Positions 53,741 through 62,320 of a DNA stretch of 64,000 bases are shown here, piece after piece; the first letter of the stretch is position 1; every line of letters starts with the position of its first letter. The DNA lies in NCBI GenBank assembly GCA_023437305.1, contig JAEZGN010000016.1, forward strand, positions 62,001-126,000. Direction: 5' to 3'. A program made the position numbers and the translations under genes. The notes below the pieces were generated by a model. The model did no database searches and was not told the DNA's origin. It saw only the letters and a list, made by a program, of their open reading frames with translations. Origin of the DNA: Bacteroidota bacterium (GTDB lineage: Bacteria; Bacteroidota; Bacteroidia; Bacteroidales; Dysgonomonadaceae).

Positions 53741-55441
53741 CTATTCTTCACTTTCAAGTATTTCTTTCGCTCTTGCAATAGCCAAGTTTATGTTACTACA
53801 AATATTGATCTCCCCTATCATATTCGGGATTTCCGATTTTTCTATCATTGCATGTACTTCAGGTCTTACTCCTGACAATACAACTTGTATTCCGTCCTTC
53901 ATTGACTTTCTGCATAAACTCGTCAAGTTGTGTAATCCCGTAGAATCTATGAATGGGACTAAACGCATGCGAATGATCCTTACCTTGGAGCTTTCGCCAA
54001 TCTCACGCATACTTTCATCAAACTTATTGGCTATACCAAAGAAGAATGGTCCATCTATTTCATATACTTCAACCCCTTCAGGCAATGATAGTATTTCTTC
54101 ATCTTGAGTAAACTCACTTTCGTCAGTCAAGTCTAGTTGATCTTTTATAACAGACACTTGTGTAACCTCATTTATTCGCTTCAGGAATAATACAACAGCA
54201 AGTAGAAGTCCTACCTCTATCGCTACAGTGAGGTCAAATATTACCGTCAAGAAAAATGTAATCAGCAATACTGCAACATCCGATTTCTGGTTTCTCAAAA
54301 GAGATTTGAATGTACGCCATTCACTCATGTTGTATGATACAATAACAAGTATCCCTGCAAGACATGCCATAGGGATGTATTGAGCCAATGGCATAAATAG
54401 GAGTAAAATCATCAACAATACCACAGCATGTATTATTCCTGCTATTGGAGTGCGTCCACCATTATTAATATTCGTCATCGTACGGGCAATAGCTCCGGTT
54501 GCAGGGATACCTCCAAACAGAGGAGTCACTATATTGGCTACTCCCTGTGCTATAAGCTCAGTATTGGAATTATGTTTCTCTCCTCCAATCACACCATCTG
54601 CAACGGTTGCCGACAAAAGGGATTCTATTGCACAAAGCATTGCTATAGTGATAGCAACCGGTAACAGATCTATAATTGCAGCCATATTAATCACAGGAAT
54701 CTCCGCATCGGGAATCTCAGCCTTGATTCTGAAGCGATCTCCGATAGTATCTATCACTTCTATTCCGGCATACGTTTTTAATAAATATACAATCACCGTT
54801 ATTATTAAAATTGAGACGAGCGACCCCGGAATCTTTTTTACAAGGCGAGGAGTCATTACAATTATAAATATACTGGCTATACTAATAAGTGTATTCCACC
54901 AATTGATGGTTCCAAAATATTTAAAATACATTATCCATTTTCCAATAAAATCCCCGGGTAGTTTTTCTCCGCCAAAATTTAGTCCGAAAATATCTGCGAC
55001 CTGTGTTGTAAATATAGTAACAGCTATACCACTTGTAAATCCTACGATGATAGGATATGGTATAAACTTTATAATCTTTCCCAGTTTAAAGACACCCAAA
55101 AGAACGAGTATAATACCGGAGATAATAGTTGCAATAATAAGCCCCTTGATACCATGGGTTTGTACAACTCCATATACAATAACAATAAAAGCTCCTGTAG
55201 GCCCTCCGATTTGGACACGGCTTCCACCTAAAAAAGATACAATAAATCCGGCAATAATAGCGGTTATAATTCCCTGCTCGGGAGTTACTCCCGATGCAAT
55301 ACCAAAAGCCAAAGCAAGAGGTAAAGCAACAATACCAACTATAAGACCAGACAAAAAGTCATTTATAAACTTTTCTTTATTATATGTTCTTAAGGAAATA
55401 AATAACTGAGGAGTAAAGTCTTTTAGGAAATTTTTTTTCAT
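53741..55441 (-). CDS. SulP (SLC26)-family anion transporter with STAS domain
   Basis: 566 residues. About 12-14 helices from residue 27, with GLIVGIVALPLALAFGIASG near 33 (the SulP signature), GGPTGAFIVIVYG near 79 and GGIPATGAIART near 312. The C-terminal STAS domain begins near 445 and has RLVPFIDSTGLHNL. Substrates in the family are sulfate, bicarbonate or other anions; the sequence does not decide. It has its own TACCTTTG promoter element, about 150 bp upstream. Confidence 0.93.
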   Translation of the reverse strand: MKKNFLKDFTPQLFISLRTYNKEKFINDFLSGLIVGIVALPLALAFGIASGVTPEQGIITAIIAGFIVSFLGGSRVQIGGPTGAFIVIVYGVVQTHGIKGLIIATIISGIILVLLGVFKLGKIIKFIPYPIIVGFTSGIAVTIFTTQVADIFGLNFGGEKLPGDFIGKWIMYFKYFGTINWWNTLISIASIFIIVMTPRLVKKIPGSLVSILIITVIVYLLKTYAGIEVIDTIGDRFRIKAEIPDAEIPVINMAAIIDLLPVAITIAMLCAIESLLSATVADGVIGGEKHNSNTELIAQGVANIVTPLFGGIPATGAIARTMTNINNGGRTPIAGIIHAVVLLMILLLFMPLAQYIPMACLAGILVIVSYNMSEWRTFKSLLRNQKSDVAVLLITFFLTVIFDLTVAIEVGLLLAVVLFLKRINEVTQVSVIKDQLDLTDESEFTQDEEILSLPEGVEVYEIDGPFFFGIANKFDESMREIGESSKVRIIRMRLVPFIDSTGLHNLTSLCRKSMKDGIQVVLSGVRPEVHAMIEKSEIPNMIGEINICSNINLAIARAKEILESEE

Positions 55442-55590
55442 AACAAACGAAGAATGGATTAATGTGATTTTATTATTTGCTATAAAATACGTAAAAAAAT
55501 CAAGATTTGAAAATTACAAGATTCAGAAGCACTTATCTGAATTTCTTCTAATCGAGCAATAACAAATCCGAAAGTTTAATTTTCAGGGCA

Positions 55591-55598
55591 CAAAGGTA
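55591..55598 (-). promoter_or_regulatory. candidate -7 element of the SulP gene
   Basis: The minus strand reads TACCTTTG, identical to the element before the wza operon, about 150 bp ahead of the SulP ATG. No clear -33 box. Confidence 0.4.
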
Positions 55599-55640
55599 TA
55601 AAATCATTTGAATTCTTTCTTAGAAAAGGATTTTAAATAT

Positions 55641-55648
55641 TAAATTTG
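55641..55648 (+). promoter_or_regulatory. candidate -7 element of the rubrerythrin gene
   Basis: TAAATTTG matches TAnnTTTG, 34 bp before the ATG at 55683. Confidence 0.45.
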
Positions 55649-55682
55649 TAAAAATCATTTTTTTAAAACTATCATCAAGGTT

Positions 55683-56261
55683 ATGGAAAAAAGTATTAAA
55701 GGCACAGAAACAGAAAAATGCCTACTCAAATCTTTTGCCGGAGAATCTCAGGCAAGAATGCGTTACACAATGTTTGCAAGTACTGCTAAAAAAGAAGGAT
55801 ATGAACAAATAGCAGCAATATTCCTTGAAACAGCAGATCAGGAAAAAGAACATGCAAAACGCATGTTTAAGTTTTTGGAAGGCGGTATGGTTGAAATAAC
55901 AGCCATGTATCCTGCCGGAAAAGTTGGTACAACAGAAGAGAATTTGATTGAAGCAGCAGCCGGAGAACATGAAGAATGGGCTGTTGATTACCCTGCATTT
56001 GCCGAAATAGCAGAGAAAGAGGGATTCAAAGAAATTGCAGTAATGTACCGAATGATAGCAAAAGTAGAAAACATGCACGAAGACCGTTATAAGGCTCTAT
56101 TGGCTCGTGTACAAAGTAATGGTGTTTTCTCTCGCGAAGAAGCTATTGACTGGCAATGTCGCAATTGTGGGTTTGTGATTAAAAGTAAGGTAGCCCCAAA
56201 AACTTGTCCGGCTTGTCTTCACTCACAGGCTTATTTTGAACCACTTAAATGGAATTTCTAA
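55683..56261 (+). CDS. rubrerythrin
   Basis: 192 residues, the usual length. The ferritin-like four-helix part carries the diiron glutamates in SFAGESQARMRY (near 16-27), DQEKEHAKRMF near 50-60, AAGEHEEWAVDY near 90 and KVENMHEDRY near 127. The C-terminal rubredoxin-like site has CRNCG (near 157) and CPAC (near 177). It reduces hydrogen peroxide in the cytoplasm of anaerobes and microaerophiles. Single gene with promoter element and strong terminator. Confidence 0.97.
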   Translation: MEKSIKGTETEKCLLKSFAGESQARMRYTMFASTAKKEGYEQIAAIFLETADQEKEHAKRMFKFLEGGMVEITAMYPAGKVGTTEENLIEAAAGEHEEWAVDYPAFAEIAEKEGFKEIAVMYRMIAKVENMHEDRYKALLARVQSNGVFSREEAIDWQCRNCGFVIKSKVAPKTCPACLHSQAYFEPLKWNF

Positions 56262-56295
56262 AAAAATACACTAAGTTGGTTTGACCAAAAAGAAA

Positions 56296-56324
56296 AAAGG
56301 GAATTAGTCTTACTAGTTCCCTTT
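56296..56324. terminator. bidirectional hairpin terminator
   Basis: AAAGGGAATTAGT (56296-56308) pairs with ACTAGTTCCCTTT (56312-56324), one G-T pair, around a 3-base loop. It lies between the convergent rubrerythrin and rpoD genes, with A-run on one side and T-rich sequence on the other. Confidence 0.85.
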
Positions 56325-56352
56325 ATAATTTTGAATACTTGACTATTTATTT

Positions 56353-57213
56353 TTAGCCTAAGTAACTCTTTAGTAATTTACTTCTTGAATTTTGTCTTAA
56401 ACGCTTAATTGCTTTTTCCTTGATTTGACGTACACGTTCACGTGTCAGTTGAAACTTATCACCAATTTCTTCCAAGGTCATTTCTTGATAGCCAATACCG
56501 AAGAACATTTTGATAATTTCACTTTCTCTTTCTGTCAATGTTGATAATGCACGTTCGATCTCCTGCTGGAGCGATTCGTTTATCAACGTACGGTCTGCAA
56601 TTGGGGCGTCATCATTTACAAGTACATCTAACAGGCTGTTGTCTTCTCCTTCAACAAAAGGAGCATCCATCGAAATGTGTCGTCCTGAGACTTTCAGCGA
56701 ATCGGCGATTTTATCAACCGGTATATCTAATTGCTCTGCTAGCTCTTCTGCCGATGGCTTGCGTTCGTTTTCCTGCTCAAACTTAGAAAATGCCTTGCTG
56801 ATCTTATTCAGCGAGCCTACCTGGTTGAGCGGAAGGCGTACGATACGCGATTGTTCTGCTAAAGCTTGCAATATAGATTGGCGAATCCACCATACCGCAT
56901 AACTGATAAATTTAAACCCTCTGGTTTCGTCGAATTTTTCCGCAGCCTTGATAAGTCCCAAATTTCCCTCATTAATTAAGTCGGGTAAGCTTAATCCTTG
57001 ATTTTGATATTGCTTTGCAACAGATACCACAAATCTAAGATTGGCTCTTGTAAGTTTTTCGAGTGCTGCTCGGTCACCTTTTTTAATAGCCTGCGCTAAC
57101 TCTACTTCTTCCTCGACCGTAATTAGATCTTCACGACCAATTTCTTGTAAATACTTGTCTAATGACGCGCTCTCGCGATTAGTAATTGACTTTGTAATCT
57201 TTAACTGCCTCAT
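56353..57213 (-). CDS. rpoD: primary sigma factor RpoD, short Bacteroidota form
   Basis: 286 residues without region 1.1, as in the phylum's housekeeping sigma. Region 1.2 is SLDKYLQEIGREDLITVEEE (18-37), region 2 has DLINEGNLGLIKAAEKFD and FISYAVWWIRQSI near 83-115, region 3 GRHISMDAP near 177 and region 4.2 LEEIGDKFQLTRERVRQIKE near 249. It directs RNA polymerase to -33/-7 promoters of the type found throughout the window. Single gene with its own TATATTTG element. Confidence 0.96.
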   Translation of the reverse strand: MRQLKITKSITNRESASLDKYLQEIGREDLITVEEEVELAQAIKKGDRAALEKLTRANLRFVVSVAKQYQNQGLSLPDLINEGNLGLIKAAEKFDETRGFKFISYAVWWIRQSILQALAEQSRIVRLPLNQVGSLNKISKAFSKFEQENERKPSAEELAEQLDIPVDKIADSLKVSGRHISMDAPFVEGEDNSLLDVLVNDDAPIADRTLINESLQQEIERALSTLTERESEIIKMFFGIGYQEMTLEEIGDKFQLTRERVRQIKEKAIKRLRQNSRSKLLKSYLG

Positions 57214-57251
57214 ATACAGATATGTATAATAAAATACCCCAAAAATGTTTG

Positions 57252-57259
57252 CAAATATA
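57252..57259 (-). promoter_or_regulatory. candidate -7 element of rpoD
   Basis: The minus strand reads TATATTTG, 38 bp before the rpoD ATG. Confidence 0.5.
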
Positions 57260-57366
57260 GTAAAAAAATACTAGATAGCCAGCATCAACAGTCTGGTTTT
57301 ATTGTTGAATGGCTTAAATAATACTTATTAAATAGAATATTATTTTGTACTTTATAAAGTTTATAC

Positions 57367-57420
57367 ATATAAATAACGCTTAAGTAACATTATTGTTTTG
57401 AACTTAAGCGTTATTTATAT
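57367..57420. terminator. 19-bp perfect inverted repeat after htrA
   Basis: The arms 57367-57385 and 57402-57420 are perfectly complementary over 19 bp (core AACGCTTAAGT / ACTTAAGCGTT) around a 16-base loop. It lies 20 bp beyond the htrA stop and ahead of rpoD on the same strand, so it most likely ends htrA transcripts. No long T-run follows on either strand. Confidence 0.7.
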
Positions 57421-57439
57421 TTTAATACGAATATGATAC

Positions 57440-58951
57440 TTATTCGCTAAGATCTACCGCATAATATTTTCTGGCACCGGATGGGGTTATTCCGGATATG
57501 AACAATACTTTATCTTGACTGCTTGCTGTTGATGTAATAATGTTTTCTACCTGACTTGGAGATGACACAGGCTGATTATTTATCTTCTGGATAATAAAAC
57601 CTTTACTTATTCCTTCTTTGTAGAATTTACCACCATTGTCAACACCTGCTACTTCAACACCATAGCTTACGCCTAAGTCTTTCTTCTTATCGGCCGATAG
57701 CTCTTTAAACGCAGCACCTACAGCAGCTATACCGTCGCCTTTTTTCACTACAGATGTATTACCCGAACTATTTTTCAGTGTAACATCATAGGTTTTAGTA
57801 GAACTTCCTCGGATTATATCTACTTTAACCTTATCTCCCGGACGGAATCTGTTTACCTGATCTTGAAGTTCACTTACTCCTTTAACCTTCACGCCATTGA
57901 TAGCCGTGATTACATCACCTTCTTCTAATCCTGCCTGTTTGGCCGGGCTCATTTCTGCAAATCCGCCAACATAAGCACCTTCGTTCGCTTTAAGACCTTT
58001 AGTCTTGTCAGGATTAGCCTCTTTCGCTACAGAAATATCCTGAATCATAACACCTAGTACAGCACGTTGCACAGTACCGTATTCTTTGATATCGGCCACA
58101 ACTTTTCCTGCGATAGAGATAGGAACAGCAAAACCATATCCTGCAAAGTCACCTGTTTGCGAATAAATAGCAGTATTGATACCTACCAATTCTCCGTTTG
58201 TATTCACAAGTGCACCACCACTGTTTCCTCTGTTAATAGCGGCATCCGTCTGTATGAATGATTGAATATCACCACTATTAGACCCTATACCTCCACGGCC
58301 TTTAGCACTCACGATTCCGGCAGTTACTGTAGATGTCAGATTAAAAGGATTTCCTACCGCCAGCACCCATTCTCCTACCTTCAGGTTATCTGAATTTCCA
58401 AATGGTATATATGGAAAATCATTCCCATCTATTTTCAGTAAGGCGATATCTGTTTGCGGGTCTGTACCGATTAGTTTAGCCGTAAACTTCCTGTTATCGT
58501 TCAATGTAACCTCTATCTCATTTGCCTTGTCGATCACGTGATTGTTAGTAACAATGTAACCATCTTTTGAGATAATAACACCCGAGCCAAAGCCTACACT
58601 AGGTTGGGGAGTACCAAAATCCTGGCCTCTATCTCCAAATCCGAAAAAGTACTCGAATGGATCAATCGCTCTTTGACGTCCTTGTGAAGGAGCCTGTGAT
58701 TTTACTGTTGATTTTATATGCACCACTGCATGTACCGAGTTTTCAGCCGCTTTAGTAAAATCAGGGTATCCTTCCGCTGTCAAGCTCGCCAGATGAACTC
58801 CTTTCTGATTGAATTCATTTCCATAATTATAAAAATCGGCTGAGCTATATCCCCTACGATGATCCATAAAGGTATACATACCATAAGTAGCGCCTATACT
58901 CACTAATGCAACCAATGCATAGGTTGAAATATTTTTCCAAATCTTTTTCAT
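57440..58951 (-). CDS. htrA: Do-like periplasmic serine protease (HtrA/DegP family)
   Basis: 503 residues from the ATG at 58951; the longer reading begins with TTG. A signal/anchor helix covers about 8-25. The trypsin-like domain has NNHVID near 140 (His), TDIALLKID near 170 (Asp) and RGNSGGALV near 245 (Ser). Two PDZ domains follow, near 290-385 and 410-495. It degrades or refolds damaged envelope proteins. Single gene with a TAAATTTG element 54 bp upstream and a strong hairpin at the end. Confidence 0.96.
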   Translation of the reverse strand: MKKIWKNISTYALVALVSIGATYGMYTFMDHRRGYSSADFYNYGNEFNQKGVHLASLTAEGYPDFTKAAENSVHAVVHIKSTVKSQAPSQGRQRAIDPFEYFFGFGDRGQDFGTPQPSVGFGSGVIISKDGYIVTNNHVIDKANEIEVTLNDNRKFTAKLIGTDPQTDIALLKIDGNDFPYIPFGNSDNLKVGEWVLAVGNPFNLTSTVTAGIVSAKGRGGIGSNSGDIQSFIQTDAAINRGNSGGALVNTNGELVGINTAIYSQTGDFAGYGFAVPISIAGKVVADIKEYGTVQRAVLGVMIQDISVAKEANPDKTKGLKANEGAYVGGFAEMSPAKQAGLEEGDVITAINGVKVKGVSELQDQVNRFRPGDKVKVDIIRGSSTKTYDVTLKNSSGNTSVVKKGDGIAAVGAAFKELSADKKKDLGVSYGVEVAGVDNGGKFYKEGISKGFIIQKINNQPVSSPSQVENIITSTASSQDKVLFISGITPSGARKYYAVDLSE

Positions 58952-59515
58952 ATGCAAGTATCTTTAATTGTTTAATAACTGATTATTGTCATTCAATTTA
59001 TTTTCAAATTTAAATACAAAAACTGTACACTTGATGCAAGATAAGATTATTTTTTAACACTTTTAACCGTGTAAAAATCCTTTATTATTATTTTAACAAT
59101 TGGGACAGACTTTTTGTCTGATTTATAATCAAACAGTGCTTTTAATTCCAAATAATATAACGTATCATTAACTTTGAAGAAAATCTAGAGGAAGAGGTTA
59201 AATCAGGAAATACTCAGCTCATAATAACATAAGCCTTTATCATAATTACTTGTTTATAAATAGTCATTTTCAGAAAAAAAATATATTCTACGAATTATTT
59301 TCAACTTCTTTATTTCTTACCTTTAGCCCTGCTTAATTATTTAAGTCTTACTTAAAATAATTGATTCAGACATAAACCTATGTCAAATTGTCACTTCTAT
59401 TATATTTTTCCACATTGGTAAAATATAGAGATGACTGACATTGGCTTTGTAAGCAATACTGTCTGCATAGAATCGTTTTACAGGAATATATAAAGAATAT
59501 ATAGCTAATCATCTT
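58952..59515. other. long intergenic region between htrA and the symporter gene
   Basis: 564 bp between divergent genes. It holds the htrA promoter element (59005-59012) and a small palindrome CAGAC/GTCTG at 59106-59120. I see no convincing gene, RNA or promoter for the symporter. The short minus-strand frame at 59378-59578 has no coding features. Confidence 0.5.
59005..59012 (-). promoter_or_regulatory. candidate -7 element of htrA
   Basis: The minus strand reads TAAATTTG, 53 bp before the htrA ATG. Confidence 0.45.
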
Positions 59516-60970
59516 ATGGGGATATACATACTTGTTATTATTGCAGTCTATTTTACGACACTCTTGGTTATTTCTCATTTTGTAAGTAAAAAAAGTAGCG
59601 ATAATGAGGCATTCTTTTTAGGTAATAGGCAATCTCCCTGGTTTGTAGTTGCCATAGCGATGGTTGGCACATCTATCTCGGGAGTAACGTTTGTATCCGT
59701 TCCGGGAATGGTAGGCAAATTTGATATGACATACATGCAAATGGTGTTTGGCTTCACCGTTGGATATTTCATAATAGCCTTTATATTACTTCCCCTCTAT
59801 TACAAGCTAAACCTCACGACTATATATGGTTATTTAGAAAAGCGTTTTGGCTTTTATTCTTATAAAACGGGAGCGTCTTTTTTTATCTTATCTAAAATCG
59901 TTGGGGCTGCTGCTCGTTTATATCTGGTAGCTATAATATTGCAAACACTCGTTTTCGATCAATGGAATATCCCATTCTTTATAACGGTTACCGGAATTAT
60001 CCTACTTATATGGGCATATACATTTCGCAGTGGGATCAAGACCATTATATGGACAGACACACTACAAACTTCATCTCTGGTACTGGGTGTTATACTCATC
60101 ATATGGCAAGTCGCTTCTAAAATGGACTTAGATATAGCCCAAGCAGTAAATGTAATTAGTAACAATGAGCATTCCCGCATATTTGTTTTTGACGATTGGG
60201 CTTCCCGTCAAAACTTTTTCAAACAATTCCTTAGCGGAGTATTCATTACAATTGTAATGACAGGACTTGATCAGGATATGATGCAGAAGAATTTAACTTG
60301 CAAAAGCTTGAAAGATGCACAAAAAAACATGATAACATACGGGTTTGCTTTTATTCCTATCAACTTGTTATTTTTATCATTGGGTGTTTTACTGCTATTA
60401 TTTGCAAATCAATTTAATATCACTCTTCCCGAACATTCCGATCAGATATTGCCTGTAATGGCAACCGAATATTTAGGATTTCCCGTACTTATATTTTTCA
60501 CTATCGGTATAATTGCCGCTGCCTTCTCCAGTGCAGATTCGGCATTAGCTGCATTAACAACATCCGTATGTATCGATATCCTTAATATCAAACGAGACAA
60601 TGAAGAGCAAGCAAAGAAGACAAGAAAAAGAGTACATCAACTCGTTAGTCTGGCATTTTTACTGGTGATCCTTATCATAAATTCTATTCATCAAGAAAAC
60701 GTATTGGATACGATTTATAAAGTAGCATCATATACCTATGGACCATTGCTTGGTTTATTTTTCTTCGGTCTTTTCTCAAAAGTTAGCATACGAGATAAGT
60801 ATGTGCCATACATATGCATACTTGCGCCCGTATTAAGCTATCTCATTGAATTTCTTTCTCTAAGGTTATTTTCTTACACAGTAGGATATGAAATATTATT
60901 ACTTAACGGACTGCTAACTGCTATTGGTTTATTGTGCCTGAAGTGCGATAAACAAACAACATCCGTATAG
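59516..60970 (+). CDS. sodium:solute symporter family protein
   Basis: 484 residues with about 13 helices. FFLGNRQSPWFVVAIAMVGTSISG near 33 (key part GTSISGVTFVSVPG) marks the SSS family, as do KIVGAAARLYL near 125 and AFSSADSALAALTTS near 335, which contains the conserved sodium-site Ser pair. These carriers move sugars, amino acids, sialic acid or carboxylates with sodium; the substrate is not evident. A rhodanese gene follows after 44 bp and is probably co-transcribed. Confidence 0.92.
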   Translation: MGIYILVIIAVYFTTLLVISHFVSKKSSDNEAFFLGNRQSPWFVVAIAMVGTSISGVTFVSVPGMVGKFDMTYMQMVFGFTVGYFIIAFILLPLYYKLNLTTIYGYLEKRFGFYSYKTGASFFILSKIVGAAARLYLVAIILQTLVFDQWNIPFFITVTGIILLIWAYTFRSGIKTIIWTDTLQTSSLVLGVILIIWQVASKMDLDIAQAVNVISNNEHSRIFVFDDWASRQNFFKQFLSGVFITIVMTGLDQDMMQKNLTCKSLKDAQKNMITYGFAFIPINLLFLSLGVLLLLFANQFNITLPEHSDQILPVMATEYLGFPVLIFFTIGIIAAAFSSADSALAALTTSVCIDILNIKRDNEEQAKKTRKRVHQLVSLAFLLVILIINSIHQENVLDTIYKVASYTYGPLLGLFFFGLFSKVSIRDKYVPYICILAPVLSYLIEFLSLRLFSYTVGYEILLLNGLLTAIGLLCLKCDKQTTSV

Positions 60971-61014
60971 TTTTGTTATAATAGTATATATAAATTTAAA
61001 AGATGTAGACTATT

Positions 61015-61308
61015 ATGGCATTTAAACATATCAATCCCTCTCAGGCTAAAACATTATTGGATAAGAATCACGCAGTACTTGTAGATATTAGAGATGAACT
61101 AAGTTTCAGTCTTTCACATGATGATCGAGCGATAAACCTCACTCAATCATCGCTACCCCAATTTATATCCGAGACCGAGAAAGATACTCCGGTATTAGTT
61201 ATTTGTTACCATGGGAATAGCAGCCAACTGGCGGCCGATTTTTTATCGCAACAAGGATTCTCAGATGTATATAGTATTGATGGAGGATATGAAGAATGGA
61301 AAGAATAA
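61015..61308 (+). CDS. single-domain rhodanese (GlpE-like)
   Basis: 97 residues. VDIRDELSFSLSHDDRAINL near 22-41 and the active-site loop VICYHGNSSQLAADFL near 62-77, with cysteine in CYHGNS, match GlpE-type sulfurtransferases. It carries sulfane sulfur as a cysteine persulfide, with cyanide or thiols as acceptors. It is cytoplasmic and small. It lies 44 bp after the symporter gene; a functional link is unknown. Confidence 0.92.
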   Translation: MAFKHINPSQAKTLLDKNHAVLVDIRDELSFSLSHDDRAINLTQSSLPQFISETEKDTPVLVICYHGNSSQLAADFLSQQGFSDVYSIDGGYEEWKE

Positions 61309-61315
61309 GAAATAA

Positions 61316-61337
61316 AAAAGCTGAGTTTAAGGCTTTT
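61316..61337 (+). terminator. weak hairpin after the rhodanese gene
   Basis: AAAAGC (61316-61321) and GCTTTT (61332-61337) form a 6-bp stem with a 10-base loop, 8 bp after the stop. Possible terminator only. Confidence 0.35.
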
Positions 61338-61425
61338 CAAGGCAATAACCTTCGTCCACATTTTTAACTATTTACGTATATTGGATGTGCAGTATTCATA
61401 TTATTAATTTAAATCAACCATATCG

Positions 61426-62094
61426 ATGAAAAATAAACATTTTACAATTCTATGCCTGATACTTCTGCCGATATTGTCATATGCACAAGATGACTCGGGT
61501 TCTAAATTTTTATTTGAAAAATTTGAGAAAGGAAAAGTAATATACAAGAAGGGAAGCACAACTACAGCCTCCTTCAATTATAATATACTTACTGGAAAAA
61601 TGGTATTTATGGGAGATAATAACGTCATTATGGAGCTAGCAAACCCCTCTCTTATATCGTTTATTAATATCAATGACCGAGTCTTTGAACATATAAAAAA
61701 CGATGAGTTTTATGAAAAAGTAAAACTTAATTCAGAAACCCTACCCTTATATATAAAATGGCACTCTAGTTTTATAGCTAAAGGAAAAACAGGAGCTTAT
61801 GGTATGAGGTCTGTCAACAACTCCTCTACTGAAATGAAAAATATAAATCAGGACTTCAATGGTCACACCCCCGATTTGGTATTAGGTAAAGACGTTGTAA
61901 AGCTACCTAAAAATTCATATTTTTTAAAAATAAAAGGGAAATTCCAGAAATTCAACTCTTTTGATTCTTTAGCAAAAATATTTAAAAAGTACGAGTTTGA
62001 GATAAAAGAGCAATTAAAGGAATTAAACCTCGACTTCAAAAATATTGAAGATGTAAAAAAGGCTGTTGAATATTGTTCTCAATTTGTTGAATGA
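61426..62094 (+). CDS. exported protein of unknown function
   Basis: 222 residues. A signal peptide (hydrophobic FTILCLILLPILSYA, cut before QDD) covers about 1-20. The mature part is lysine-rich and soluble, with KGKVIYKKGSTTTASFNYN near 35 (start KGKVIYKKGST) and ending in a helical region. The opening resembles small Bacteroidota proteins that sense or bind at the envelope, but I recognise no family. It stands alone; no clear promoter element was found upstream. Confidence 0.75.
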   Translation: MKNKHFTILCLILLPILSYAQDDSGSKFLFEKFEKGKVIYKKGSTTTASFNYNILTGKMVFMGDNNVIMELANPSLISFININDRVFEHIKNDEFYEKVKLNSETLPLYIKWHSSFIAKGKTGAYGMRSVNNSSTEMKNINQDFNGHTPDLVLGKDVVKLPKNSYFLKIKGKFQKFNSFDSLAKIFKKYEFEIKEQLKELNLDFKNIEDVKKAVEYCSQFVE

Positions 62095-62245
62095 CATAAA
62101 AAATGAATTCTAATATGCTTTTTCTCTAAAAAATATAGAAAAACGTAATTTATTTTTAAATATAAGAACTCTATTAGTTTAGCCTATCCGAACATAGAAA
62201 AGTTTTATCAACAAAGTAGTATTATTTTGATATTTTTCATATAAA

Positions 62246-62253
62246 TAAGTTTG
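62246..62253 (+). promoter_or_regulatory. candidate -7 element of korA
   Basis: TAAGTTTG matches TAnnTTTG, 67 bp before the korA ATG. TTTG at 62226-62229 is 16 bp upstream, slightly close for a -33 box. Confidence 0.4.
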
Positions 62254-62320
62254 TTTATTCATGAATACTTTTTTCCTTTGTTTAAGATTAAATAAATACT
62301 ATCTGTTATTAAAGTAAGTA

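Noticed and set aside
54450..55409. 319-residue open frame on the plus strand
   Set aside because: It lies wholly antisense to the SulP transporter, whose motifs are clear. The frame is rich in Ile, Pro and Thr as expected from the complement of membrane-protein codons, and has no start context.
59378..59578. 66-residue minus-strand frame before the symporter
   Set aside because: It overlaps the symporter start, is rich in Cys and Tyr, and has no promoter or family likeness.
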